In this document: positions 1 through 8,542 of the stretch, in pieces
Position numbering within the stretch: the first letter of the stretch is position 1
Layout: every line of letters begins with the position of its first letter
Assembly (NCBI RefSeq): GCF_001015055.1
Contig: NZ_BBWZ01000005.1
Coordinates: 124,001-188,000, forward strand
DNA length: 64,000 nt
Direction of reading: 5' to 3'
From: Aneurinibacillus tyrosinisolvens
Lineage (GTDB): Bacteria; Bacillota; Bacilli; Aneurinibacillales; Aneurinibacillaceae
Translations under genes and position numbers: made by a program
Notes under the pieces: model-generated
What the model saw: the letters and a program-made list of their open reading frames with translations, nothing else
Told to the model about the DNA's origin: nothing
Databases searched by the model: none

Positions 1-58
1 GGAAAATATGGAAATGCAGGGAAATATTACGGAACTAATGTATGAAGATAAAGGCTAA
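1..58 (+). CDS. sepF: SepF, C-terminal end (partial)
   Basis: Read from base 2, the window opens inside a coding frame whose last residues are NMEMQGNITELMYEDKG before TAA at 56-58. This resembles the end of the SepF core (pattern V-x-G-x-I-S/T-E-L), a cytoplasmic protein that links FtsZ to the membrane during septum formation. The assignment also rests on position: sepF directly precedes ylmG, ylmH and divIVA in Bacillales. Only 18 codons are visible, so the identification is partly contextual. Confidence 0.7.
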   Translation, partial: ENMEMQGNITELMYEDKG

Positions 59-76
59 AACAGTCGAGGTGAAGAA

Positions 77-346
77 ATGGTTCAATTATTAAATCTAGTT
101 TCGTATGCGTTTAATATTTATTATTACATGATTATCATCTATATTTTTATGTCGTGGGTACCTCAGGTTCGTGAAACCTCGTTTGGCCAGTTGCTCGGCC
201 GGCTTGTTGAACCGTACTTGCAAATTTTCCGCCGGTTTATTCCTCCGCTCGGGATGATTGATATTTCACCGATTGTTGCACTTGTAGCATTGTATTTCGC
301 CCAAATCGGTTTATTCAGTATTGTTACCATGCTCGTCAGCGGGTAA
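77..346 (+). CDS. ylmG: YggT/YlmG family membrane protein
   Basis: An 89-residue protein with two hydrophobic segments (about residues 5-28 and 62-86) separated by a short polar loop containing PYLQIFRRFIPPLG, the hallmark of the YggT family (usual length about 85-100). Its job is not settled; it lies in the division gene cluster between sepF and ylmH and is thought to help membrane or division-site organisation. A GAGGTGAAG ribosome site ends just before the ATG. It starts 18 bases after sepF, so the two are probably co-transcribed. Confidence 0.9.
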   Translation: MVQLLNLVSYAFNIYYYMIIIYIFMSWVPQVRETSFGQLLGRLVEPYLQIFRRFIPPLGMIDISPIVALVALYFAQIGLFSIVTMLVSG

Positions 347-358
347 TGGTGAGGGGAT

Positions 359-1129
359 ATGAGTTTATATCATCATTTTAGACAGGATGAACACCCCTTT
401 GTAGAACGCGTTCTAGAGTGGACGGCAAGAGTAAGCGGACGGTACGAGAGAATCCTGACGGATTTTCTCGACCCGAGGCAGGCATTTATTGCCCGGTCTC
501 TAGCGCAGCGGGAAGCAGGGGTTTTTTTCGCGGAGTATGGAGGGTACGGCCATGCCGAGAGAGTGCGGGGGATTTTTTATCCGGAATATATGGAGCCGGA
601 CCCGGGCAATTACGCACTTGCCCTGCTGACAATAAGGGGCAGCAATCAGTTTCTCAACCTTGAGCACCGCGATTACTTGGGATCGCTTCTCGGTCTGGGG
701 ATTAAGCGGGAGAAGTTCGGGGATATCCTTGTCCACGACAGCTATGCCCAGATTATCGTTGCCCGGGAAATCACTGATTATGTTCGCCTGAACCTCACGC
801 AGGTTCACCGGGTACGGGTAACCGCCGAGATAAGCGAACCTGAACAGGTGGCTGTGCCCGCCCAATCGTTTCGCCGACTTTCCTTTACAGTGCAATCACC
901 TCGTGTAGATGCGATTCTGGGGGATGTTTTTCACCTCTCAAGAGCGAAGGTCGTACCGCCGATTCAGAATGGACGGGTGAAAGTGAACTGGCGTGAAATC
1001 AATGATCCATCCTACCGGCTTGAAGAAGGAGACGTTGTTTCCTTTAAGGGATTTGGGCGTTTTAAGGTGGCTCTGATTGGCGGGGAAACGAAAAAAAGGA
1101 CGGACAAAAATCGAGGCAGATGTTTATGA
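359..1129 (+). CDS. ylmH: YlmH, S4-domain RNA-binding protein (frame fault near the 3' end)
   Basis: A 256-residue protein matching YlmH of the division cluster (usual length about 257), with a C-terminal S4 RNA-binding domain at about residues 180-240. YlmH-type proteins bind RNA, and work in B. subtilis connects YlmH with rescue of stalled 50S subunits. GGTGAGGGG precedes the ATG. The last residues as read (after GETKK) are atypical: the run of seven A at 1091-1097 shifts the frame. With six A the tail would read GETKKGRTKIEADVYD and stop at 1131-1133, which fits the family. The gene is otherwise intact. Confidence 0.9.
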   Translation: MSLYHHFRQDEHPFVERVLEWTARVSGRYERILTDFLDPRQAFIARSLAQREAGVFFAEYGGYGHAERVRGIFYPEYMEPDPGNYALALLTIRGSNQFLNLEHRDYLGSLLGLGIKREKFGDILVHDSYAQIIVAREITDYVRLNLTQVHRVRVTAEISEPEQVAVPAQSFRRLSFTVQSPRVDAILGDVFHLSRAKVVPPIQNGRVKVNWREINDPSYRLEEGDVVSFKGFGRFKVALIGGETKKRTDKNRGRCL

Positions 1130-1148
1130 TTGAGTACCGTGTATTAAT

Positions 1149-1177
1149 TTGAAGAATGGGCAGGGATTATGTTTAAT
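1149..1177 (+). promoter_or_regulatory. Possible sigma-A promoter for divIVA
   Basis: TTGAAG at 1149-1154 and TTTAAT at 1172-1177 are separated by 17 bases, and lie about 45 bases before the divIVA start. Matches to consensus are moderate (4/6 and 4/6), so this is a candidate only. Confidence 0.35.
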
Positions 1178-1219
1178 ATTGTCGAATCTACACGTTTAAG
1201 ACTAGAGGAGGTGGACCCG

Positions 1220-1717
1220 GTGTCACTCACGCCATTGGATATCCATAATAAAGAATTTAGCCGCTCCTTTCGCGGTTATGATGAGGATCAGGTGAATGAA
1301 TTCCTTGATCAGATTATTAAAGAATTTGATCTTATGCTGAAGGAAAAACGAGAGCTGGAAGAGCGGACTACAACGCTGAACGAGCGGCTTTCCCAGTTTG
1401 CTAATATTGAAGAAACCCTAAAAAAATCGCTTGTGATCGCCCAGGAAACCGCAGACGAAGTGAAAAGCAACGCGCGCAAAGAAGCGCAGCTCATTATAAG
1501 AGAAGCGGAAAAAAATGCAGATCGGTTAATTAACGAAGCTCTATCGAAATCCCACAAGCTCGTTTCAGAAATTGATGAATTAAAAAGACGGGCCACTGTT
1601 TACCGGATGCGCTTCCGTTCGATCCTTGAAGCTCAATTAGAGATGCTTGATAACGGGGATTGGGAAAACTTTGAGAAAATCGAAGAAGATTTAAGCAAAC
1701 CGGTGGGCGAAGCATAA
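1220..1717 (+). CDS. divIVA: DivIVA, pole and septum coiled-coil protein
   Basis: DivIVA senses negative membrane curvature at poles and septa and recruits partners such as MinJ. The GTG start is chosen because a strong GAGGAGGTGG site lies 6-7 bases upstream and the product then begins with the family signature LTPLDIHNKEF, followed by SFRGYDEDQVNEFL; an upstream ATG at 1169 would add 17 unrelated residues. The protein is 165 residues, like its relatives (about 164). The N-terminal lipid-binding domain is about residues 1-55, then a long Glu/Lys-rich coiled coil with the conserved AEKNADRLINEAL stretch. It lies between ylmH and ileS as in other Bacillales. Confidence 0.96.
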   Translation: MSLTPLDIHNKEFSRSFRGYDEDQVNEFLDQIIKEFDLMLKEKRELEERTTTLNERLSQFANIEETLKKSLVIAQETADEVKSNARKEAQLIIREAEKNADRLINEALSKSHKLVSEIDELKRRATVYRMRFRSILEAQLEMLDNGDWENFEKIEEDLSKPVGEA

Positions 1718-1734
1718 AGGACGAGCATAAAAAG

Positions 1735-1764
1735 TTGACGTTTGGTCAATGATTGTTCTATACT
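1735..1764 (+). promoter_or_regulatory. Probable sigma-A promoter for ileS
   Basis: TTGACG (1735-1740) and TATACT (1759-1764) are spaced by 18 bases, close to the sigma-A consensus. The predicted start of transcription is near 1771, giving an ileS leader of about 115 bases that contains the hairpin at 1801-1843. Confidence 0.6.
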
Positions 1765-1800
1765 TTTTTAAATACGGAAGACTTCTAAAGGGATATTACG

Positions 1801-1843
1801 TAGCCTTCTCGTCCCGTGCACTATGGGCCGGGAAGGCTATTTT
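1801..1843 (+). terminator. Hairpin with short T-tract in the ileS leader
   Basis: AGCCTTC pairs with GAAGGCT at the base, with a further CCC/GGG inner pairing, followed by TTTT. It is downstream of the promoter at 1735-1764 and upstream of ileS. It may be the terminator of the divIVA unit or a leader attenuator. No T-box consensus (AGGGTGGNACCGCG) is present. Confidence 0.45.
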
Positions 1844-1887
1844 CTGGTTATAAGCCGAAGAAATTACATAGTAGGAGATGAACGAGC

Positions 1888-4656
1888 ATGGACTATGGAA
1901 AGACGTTAAACCTGCCGAAAACAGAGTTTCCGATGAGGGGGAACCTTCCGAAACGTGAACCGGAGATGCAGCAGTGGTGGGATGAAATAGATGTGTACAC
2001 AAAGGTACAGGAGAGGACCAAGGGACGCCCTCAGTTCATTCTGCATGACGGCCCTCCATACGCAAACGGTGATATCCATATCGGGCACGCGCTCAACAAA
2101 GTGCTGAAAGATTTCATCGTGCGCTATAAATCAATGGCAGGCTTCGATGCCCCTTATGTACCGGGCTGGGATACGCATGGGCTTCCGATTGAGCACGCTA
2201 TCATTAAAAATGAAAAGATTGACCGGCATAAAGTAGGCGCTGTAGAGTTCCGTGAGCGATGCGCTGAATATGCCTATTCTTATGTAGAAAAGCAAAAGGG
2301 CCAGTTTAAGCGCCTCGGTGTTCGAGGGGACTGGGAGAACCCATACATTACGCTGCAGCCTGAATACGAAGCCCGCCAGATTAAAATTTTCGGTGAAATG
2401 GCAAAGAAGGGTTATATCTATAAAGGGCTTAAAGCTATTTACTGGTCCCCTTCTTCCGAGACGGCGCTGGCGGAAGCGGAAATTGAATACCAGGATAAAC
2501 GTTCGGCTTCTATCTATGTAAGTTTTGAAGTAGTAGATGGAAAGGGCAAGCTGGCCGAAGGCGATAATGTTGTCATCTGGACAACGACCCCGTGGACCAT
2601 CCCGGCGAACCTGGCGATTGCGATCCACCCTGATTTCGAATATTCACTTGTAAAGGTTGCGGACAAACGTTACCTGGTTGCTTCCGGTCTGTTGGAAAAC
2701 GTTGCGAAAACAATCGGGTGGGAAGATTATTCCGTGGCAGCGACATTCAAAGGGGAGGAACTGGAAGGCGTTGTGTGCCGCCATCCGTTCTATGATCGTA
2801 CCTCACCGCTGCTGCTCGGTGAGCACGTTACGCTGGAAGCTGGAACCGGCTGTGTTCATACCGCACCGGGACACGGGGAAGACGACTTCATTCTCGGCCA
2901 GAAATACGGTCTGGACGTTCTTTGCCCTGTTGATGAAAAAGGAATGATGACGAAAGAGGCCCCTGGTTTTGAAGGCCTGTTCTACGATAAGGCAAACAAA
3001 GTGATTGCGGAGAGATTGAAAGAAGTCGGCGCTTTGCTGCACATAGGTTTCATTACACACTCCTACCCGCACGATTGGCGCTCGAAGCAGCCGATTATTT
3101 TCCGTGCGACAGAGCAGTGGTTCGCCTCGATCGAAGGCTTCCGCGAGCAAATGCTGAAAGCAATCAAAGAAGTGAAATGGGTTCCACACTGGGGGGAACA
3201 GCGCCTTCATAATATGATTGCCGACCGCGGAGACTGGTGTATTTCCCGCCAGCGTGCATGGGGCGTTCCGATCCCGATTTTCTACTGCCGGGATTGCAAT
3301 GAACCGCTCATTAATGATGATACGATTAATAAAGTGTCGGATATTTTCCGTGCGGAAGGCTCTTCTGCGTGGTTTGCGAAAGACGTTTCCGAACTGCTTC
3401 CTGAAGGCAGCACGTGCCCGAAATGCGGCGGGAAGGAATTCCGTAAAGAAACGGACATTATGGACGTCTGGTTTGACTCCGGATCAAGCCATGATGCAGT
3501 GCTCAGAGGGCGTGACGGTCTTTCCTGGCCGGCTGATTTATACCTTGAAGGTTCTGACCAATACCGCGGGTGGTTTAACTCTTCTTTGTCTACATCCGTT
3601 GCGGTATACGGACAGGCGCCGTATAAAGGGGTGTTAAGCCATGGATTCACGCTGGACGGAGAAGGACGCAAAATGTCCAAGTCAGTCGGAAACGTTGTCG
3701 TACCTCAGCAAATCATGGACAAACTGGGCGCAGACATCCTTCGTCTCTGGGTTGCTTCTGTCGACTACCAGGCCGATGTGCGTATTTCGGACAACATCCT
3801 CGCCCAAATCGCCGAGGTATACCGGAAAATCCGCAACACGTTCCGCTTCCTGCTGGGGAACCTTGAAGGATTCGATCCGGCTGCTGACCGTGTGGCCTAT
3901 AACGAATTAGAAGAGCTTGACCGATATATGATGATCAAGAACCAGCATGTCGTAGAAAAAGTGCGGAAAGCATACGATGAGTATCAATTCCACACGGTGT
4001 ACCATACGGTTCACAACTTCTGCACAATCGAACTCAGTTCTTTCTACCTTGATATTTCAAAAGACCGCCTGTACGCGGACAAAACGAAATCTGCCAGCCG
4101 CCGCTCCGCCCAGACGGTGATGTACGATATTCTCGTTAACCTCGTTCGCCTTGTGGCGCCGCTCCTCCCGCATACGGCGGATGAAGTGTGGAAGTTTATT
4201 CCTTCTGCCGAAACGGTGAGTGTACAGCTTGTTGATATGCCAGAAGTGAAGCCTGAGCAATTCGACAGTGCACTGGAAGCGAAATGGGATCGCCTGGTTG
4301 AAGTTCGTGATGAAGTGTTGAAAGCCCTTGAAGAGGCGCGCCGTGATAAAGTGATTGGCCAATCGCTTGCCGCCGCTCTTGACATCTATCCGACAGCGGA
4401 AGTAGGAGAAGCTCTTCAAGCGATCGATGACTTGAAGGAGTTATTTATCGTATCCCACATTCACCTTCATGGTGTAGAGGAGACGGCTCCTGAGAACGCT
4501 GTTGCGCTGGAAGGCCTTTCTGTTATTGTTACGGCTGCACAGGGCGAGAAATGCGAACGCTGCTGGAATATTACACCGGATGTAGGCAGCGATGCGGAAC
4601 ATGCGACACTTTGCAGCCGATGCGCTGAGGTGTTAAAAGAAGAAGTAGAAGCATAG
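1888..4656 (+). CDS. ileS: Isoleucyl-tRNA synthetase
   Basis: Charges tRNA-Ile with isoleucine in the cytoplasm and hydrolyses mischarged valine in its editing domain. At 922 residues it has the usual length of the bacterial-type enzyme. HIGH is at residues 64-67 and KMSKS at 595-599; the CP1 editing region lies between them ([13 protein letters not shown] and the TAPGHGEDD segment). The C-terminal zinc site has Cys889, Cys892, Cys909 and Cys912. An AGGAGA site precedes the ATG. The gene has its own promoter and a short leader. Many Bacillales relatives regulate ileS by a T-box, which I do not see here. Confidence 0.98.
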   Translation: MDYGKTLNLPKTEFPMRGNLPKREPEMQQWWDEIDVYTKVQERTKGRPQFILHDGPPYANGDIHIGHALNKVLKDFIVRYKSMAGFDAPYVPGWDTHGLPIEHAIIKNEKIDRHKVGAVEFRERCAEYAYSYVEKQKGQFKRLGVRGDWENPYITLQPEYEARQIKIFGEMAKKGYIYKGLKAIYWSPSSETALAEAEIEYQDKRSASIYVSFEVVDGKGKLAEGDNVVIWTTTPWTIPANLAIAIHPDFEYSLVKVADKRYLVASGLLENVAKTIGWEDYSVAATFKGEELEGVVCRHPFYDRTSPLLLGEHVTLEAGTGCVHTAPGHGEDDFILGQKYGLDVLCPVDEKGMMTKEAPGFEGLFYDKANKVIAERLKEVGALLHIGFITHSYPHDWRSKQPIIFRATEQWFASIEGFREQMLKAIKEVKWVPHWGEQRLHNMIADRGDWCISRQRAWGVPIPIFYCRDCNEPLINDDTINKVSDIFRAEGSSAWFAKDVSELLPEGSTCPKCGGKEFRKETDIMDVWFDSGSSHDAVLRGRDGLSWPADLYLEGSDQYRGWFNSSLSTSVAVYGQAPYKGVLSHGFTLDGEGRKMSKSVGNVVVPQQIMDKLGADILRLWVASVDYQADVRISDNILAQIAEVYRKIRNTFRFLLGNLEGFDPAADRVAYNELEELDRYMMIKNQHVVEKVRKAYDEYQFHTVYHTVHNFCTIELSSFYLDISKDRLYADKTKSASRRSAQTVMYDILVNLVRLVAPLLPHTADEVWKFIPSAETVSVQLVDMPEVKPEQFDSALEAKWDRLVEVRDEVLKALEEARRDKVIGQSLAAALDIYPTAEVGEALQAIDDLKELFIVSHIHLHGVEETAPENAVALEGLSVIVTAAQGEKCERCWNITPDVGSDAEHATLCSRCAEVLKEEVEA

Positions 4657-4672
4657 AGCGGGGATAGATAAA

Positions 4673-5143
4673 GTGATTTATTACTATGGAATTGCCGTTA
4701 TTGTTTTTTTGCTTGACCGCTTCACGAAGTGGCTGGTCGTGACAAAAATGGAGTATGGCCAGTCCATTCCACTCTGGGAAGGTGTGTTTCATCTCACCTC
4801 CCACCGCAACCGGGGTGCGGCGTTTGGCATCCTGCAGAACCAGCGGGCGTTTTTTATCATTATTACGCTTGCGGTTGTGATTGGAATTGCCTGGTACCTG
4901 AGGAAGGTAGCCGGGCGCCAGACCCTCGTTTCATGGGCCCTGGCGCTTATCCTCGGAGGGGCAGTCGGGAATTTCTATGACCGTCTGCTTACGGGGGAAG
5001 TTGTAGATTTTCTGCACTTTGTGCTCATTAACTTTCCGATTTTTAATGTAGCTGATTCGGCGATTGTCGTTGGCGTAGCGCTGTTCGTTATCGATGCGCT
5101 GCGAGACTTAATGACGGATGGACGGGATAAAACATATGGATGA
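4673..5143 (+). CDS. lspA: Lipoprotein signal peptidase (signal peptidase II)
   Basis: A membrane aspartyl protease that removes the signal peptide of diacylglyceryl-modified prolipoproteins. The 156-residue protein has four hydrophobic segments and the two catalytic aspartates in their family motifs: Asp103 in GNFYDR and Asp128 in FNVADSA, plus the conserved N-R-G-A-A-F-G segment at about 46-52. It begins with GTG, 16 bases after ileS. Its 3' end overlaps the next gene by 8 bases, so the two are probably translationally coupled. Confidence 0.96.
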   Translation: MIYYYGIAVIVFLLDRFTKWLVVTKMEYGQSIPLWEGVFHLTSHRNRGAAFGILQNQRAFFIIITLAVVIGIAWYLRKVAGRQTLVSWALALILGGAVGNFYDRLLTGEVVDFLHFVLINFPIFNVADSAIVVGVALFVIDALRDLMTDGRDKTYG

Positions 5144-6065
5144 TAGGCAGCGATTTGAACGGTATGATTGGGTAATCGAACCGGAGGATGCCGGAGTTCG
5201 GATTGATAAATTTCTTGCTTCTATCCAGGAGGATTGGTCACGCAGCCAGCTGCAGGGGTGGATTAAAGACAATCTTATTTCCGTAAACGGCAGCTCGGTC
5301 AAAGGAAACTATCGCCTTCAGGAAGAAGACGAGGTAGTGCTTACTGTACCGCCTCCGGAGAATCTCGATGTGGAGCCGGAAAACATTCCGATCGATATCG
5401 TGTATGAAGATCGTGATGTTGTGGTCGTGAACAAGCCGCGCGGCCTCGTCGTACACCCTGCACCCGGCCATTATTCGGGGACGCTCGTCAACGCTCTTCT
5501 TTACCACTGTAAGGATTTATCGGGAATTAACGGGGTACTGCGCCCGGGGATTGTCCACCGGATCGACAAGGATACATCCGGGCTTATTATGGCGGCAAAA
5601 AACGACAAAGCGCATGAATCGCTTGCGGCCCAGCTTAAAGAGCATTCGGTAACCCGGCGCTACGTGGCGCTTGTCCATGGCGTAATCTCCCATGAGAAAG
5701 GGACGATCGATGCTCCAATTGGCCGCGACCCGAAAAACCGCCAGCAAATGGCCGTTGTGTTCGATAACAGCAAGCCTGCTGTTTCGCACTTTGCTGTATT
5801 GGAGCGCTTTAAAGATTTTACGCTTGTTGAGCTAAAGCTTGAAACTGGGCGGACACACCAAATCCGGGTGCATATGAAATATATCGATCACCCGCTGGTC
5901 GGGGATCCGAAATACGGCCCGAAGAGCGATTTTCCGATTGAAGGGCAGGCGCTTCATGCCCGTGATTTAGGCTTTGTTCATCCGGCAACCGGGGAATGTT
6001 TAGAATTTCATGCACCGCTGCCTGAAGATATGGAAAGAATCATTGCCAGGCTGCGGCAGGCATAA
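5136..6065 (+). CDS. rluD: RluD-type 23S rRNA pseudouridine synthase
   Basis: A RluA/RluD-family enzyme that turns specific uridines of 23S rRNA into pseudouridine. An S4 domain covers about residues 15-75 and the catalytic domain follows; HRIDKDTSG at 141-149 holds the catalytic Asp144, and the GRTHQIRVH motif lies further on. The ATG at 5136 is preferred over that at 5118 because GGACGGGA sits about 10 bases before it; this gives 309 residues (B. subtilis YlyB about 303). It sits between lspA and pyrR as in Bacillus. The exact target uridines cannot be told from sequence. Confidence 0.93.
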   Translation: MDDRQRFERYDWVIEPEDAGVRIDKFLASIQEDWSRSQLQGWIKDNLISVNGSSVKGNYRLQEEDEVVLTVPPPENLDVEPENIPIDIVYEDRDVVVVNKPRGLVVHPAPGHYSGTLVNALLYHCKDLSGINGVLRPGIVHRIDKDTSGLIMAAKNDKAHESLAAQLKEHSVTRRYVALVHGVISHEKGTIDAPIGRDPKNRQQMAVVFDNSKPAVSHFAVLERFKDFTLVELKLETGRTHQIRVHMKYIDHPLVGDPKYGPKSDFPIEGQALHARDLGFVHPATGECLEFHAPLPEDMERIIARLRQA

Positions 6066-6075
6066 AAAACACAGG

Positions 6076-6104
6076 TTGACATCATTGTCGCTTCGTGTCA
6101 TAAT
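6076..6104 (+). promoter_or_regulatory. Sigma-A promoter of the pyr operon
   Basis: A perfect TTGACA (6076-6081) and CATAAT (6099-6104) are spaced by 17 bases. Transcription should start near 6111, just ahead of the PyrR attenuator. Confidence 0.8.
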
Positions 6105-6121
6105 TCATTTAACTACAAAGA

Positions 6122-6265
6122 AACCTTTAATTCGGTCCAGAGAGGCTGGCAAGGAAACCGGGAGATTCGGTGACAGAATAAGCAGGTGTTTACGTGCATA
6201 CGTATACCTTCTTTCTGTGTACCGAACCGAAAAGCTTTCTGCCGCTGGCGGAAAGCTTTTTTTTT
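6122..6265 (+). promoter_or_regulatory. PyrR-dependent attenuator in the pyrR leader
   Basis: The PyrR binding loop is at about 6124-6154, with the family signature GGTCCAGAGAGGCTGGCAAGG (split: GGTCC, AGAGAGG, CTGGCAAGG). An intrinsic terminator follows: AAAAGCTTTC (6230-6239) pairs with GAAAGCTTTT (6251-6260) and runs into nine T. In this known mechanism UMP-loaded PyrR binds the loop, blocks the antiterminator and lets the terminator form. Confidence 0.88.
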
Positions 6266-6270
6266 GATAA

Positions 6271-6873
<603 letters not shown>

Positions 6874-6875
6874 AA

Positions 6876-6912
6876 CCTTTAAAACAGTCCTGAGAGACTG
6901 ACAAGGGAGGAG
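6876..6912 (+). promoter_or_regulatory. PyrR-binding loop abutting the pyrP ribosome-binding site
   Basis: CCTTTAAAACAGTCC then TGAGAGACTG and ACAAGGG form the typical PyrR-recognised stem-loop (CAGTC/GACTG inner stem, CCTT/AAGG outer stem). Its 3' arm (AAGGG, 6903-6907) runs into the pyrP Shine-Dalgarno GGGAGGAG (6905-6912). Only about 40 bases separate pyrR and pyrP and there is no terminator hairpin, unlike the roughly 150-base attenuators of B. subtilis. See the finding on translational control. Confidence 0.75.
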
Positions 6913-6919
6913 AATGGAA

Positions 6920-8302
6920 ATGAAAAAAGATTTTATTGATGTTAATGAAAATGTACCGATTCACAAATTGCTGCCGCTGAGCCTGCAGCATTTGTTCGCC
7001 ATGTTTGGCGCAACCGTCCTTGTCCCGCTTCTTACAGGGCTGGATGTATCCGTTGCCCTGCTTACAAGCGGGATTGGAACGCTCCTGTTTATACTCATTA
7101 CAAAAGGAAAATTGCCCAACTACCTCGGCTCCTCCTTCGCCTTTATCGGGCCTATCATTACAGTAACGAAGAGCCAGGGCGTAGGCGCGGCGATGCTCGG
7201 GTGTTTGCTCGCAGGCGTGATTTACCTCATTGTGGCGCTTATTGTAAAATCGTCCGGCGTGAACTGGCTGAATCGATTGCTTCCGCCAGTCGTTATCGGC
7301 TCGATTATTATCGTCATCGGCTTAAGCCTTTCAGGTGTCGCTGTCGGCTGGGCGTTGAACAATCCACTGGGTGACCCGGCTAAACCGGACTATTCGCTTG
7401 CAGCGGTTGAAGTTGCCTTCGTAACGCTTGCTACAACGGTGATTGCAACAATTTTCTTCCGCGGTTTTCTCTCGGTTATTCCCGTGCTTACCGGCATGGT
7501 TGTCGGGTATGTTTATACGGCGCTTCGCCATCCTGAGTGGATTGATTTAGCAAGTGTGCACAAAGCTCCAATGTTCATTACGCCGCAAGCATGGATGAAT
7601 GAGCACTTCGCAACCGGACATGTCATCGACGCGTTTTCTTCACCGTCAGCCTGGATGGCCGCGCTCATTATTGCGCCGGTCGCTTTGGTCACGCTCGCCG
7701 AGCACATCGGGCACCTGCTCGTTACGGCGAATGTAATGAACCGTGATTTAATGCGTGACCCTGGACTGCACCGTTCGCTCATGGGTGACGGGATTGCCGT
7801 CATTATCGCTTCTTTCCTTGGCGGGCCTCCAAGCACAACCTATGGTGAAAACATCGGTGTCCTTGCCATTACGAAGGTGTACAGCCGGATGGTTATCATC
7901 GGTGCCGCCTGCTTTGCCATTCTATTCGCTTTCATGGGCAAAGTCGGAGCCTTTCTCATGACCATTCCAAAGCCGGTTCTCGGGGGTGTAACGATTGTCT
8001 TATTCGGCATCATTGCTGCGCAAGGGATGCGGATGTATGTAGAGCATAAAATCGACTTCTCTCACAAACGGAATATGGTCATTTCTGCTATCGTACTCGT
8101 TACCGGAATTGGCGGATTTAAACTGGATTTGCACGAAATAACTTTCAGCAATTTTATTGCGCACCTGACAATTGACAACATTGCCATGGCTACCTTCCTC
8201 GGTGTATTCCTGCATGCGGTGCTGCCCGGGAAAGAAGTGGCGTTTGGTGAAGCGAACGAACAATTAACTGCAAAAGCAAATGCAAATGCAAAAATATCAT
8301 AG
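6920..8302 (+). CDS. pyrP: Uracil permease
   Basis: A proton-coupled uracil importer of the nucleobase-ascorbate (NCS2) family, bringing uracil in for salvage. The 460-residue product has about 12-14 hydrophobic segments; conserved family stretches include LTSGIGTLLF and the TYGENIGVLAITKV segment. The ATG at 6920 is preferred over 6914 because it leaves 7-9 bases after GGAGGAG rather than 1-3. It is the second gene of the operon, behind a PyrR loop. Confidence 0.95.
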   Translation: MKKDFIDVNENVPIHKLLPLSLQHLFAMFGATVLVPLLTGLDVSVALLTSGIGTLLFILITKGKLPNYLGSSFAFIGPIITVTKSQGVGAAMLGCLLAGVIYLIVALIVKSSGVNWLNRLLPPVVIGSIIIVIGLSLSGVAVGWALNNPLGDPAKPDYSLAAVEVAFVTLATTVIATIFFRGFLSVIPVLTGMVVGYVYTALRHPEWIDLASVHKAPMFITPQAWMNEHFATGHVIDAFSSPSAWMAALIIAPVALVTLAEHIGHLLVTANVMNRDLMRDPGLHRSLMGDGIAVIIASFLGGPPSTTYGENIGVLAITKVYSRMVIIGAACFAILFAFMGKVGAFLMTIPKPVLGGVTIVLFGIIAAQGMRMYVEHKIDFSHKRNMVISAIVLVTGIGGFKLDLHEITFSNFIAHLTIDNIAMATFLGVFLHAVLPGKEVAFGEANEQLTAKANANAKIS

Positions 8303-8305
8303 CAA

Positions 8306-8508
8306 TCCTTTAAACACAGTCCTGTGAGGCTGGTAAGGATGCCGCAGTGTCTATGCATAGCCTGAGCCCCTGAGCCGAATTGGAGTTTCTGCCAGCCTGC
8401 CCCGCCCGAAAGGCGGAAAAAAAGGTCAAGCAGTCTGTTCTGTCTCAGTGCGATGGTGGTATGCATAGGTAAAGGCTTCTTACTCCGCTCGGGTAAGAAG
8501 CTTTTTTT
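8306..8508 (+). promoter_or_regulatory. PyrR-dependent attenuator between pyrP and pyrC
   Basis: A third PyrR binding loop is at 8306-8339 (TCCTTTAAACACAGTCC, TGTGAGG, CTGGTAAGGA). About 135 bases later an intrinsic terminator is formed by GCTTCTTAC (8475-8483) and GTAAGAAGC (8493-8501) followed by seven T. In B. subtilis the equivalent element controls pyrB; here the next gene is pyrC. The intervening region (8340-8470) has room for an antiterminator and holds no gene. Confidence 0.85.
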
Positions 8509-8542
8509 ACTATAACTACTTTAATTAACAGGAGGAGAAACA

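Noticed and set aside
8340..8470. Remnant of pyrB between pyrP and pyrC
   Set aside because: Read in all forward frames, the stretch contains no aspartate carbamoyltransferase motif; it fits an attenuator body.
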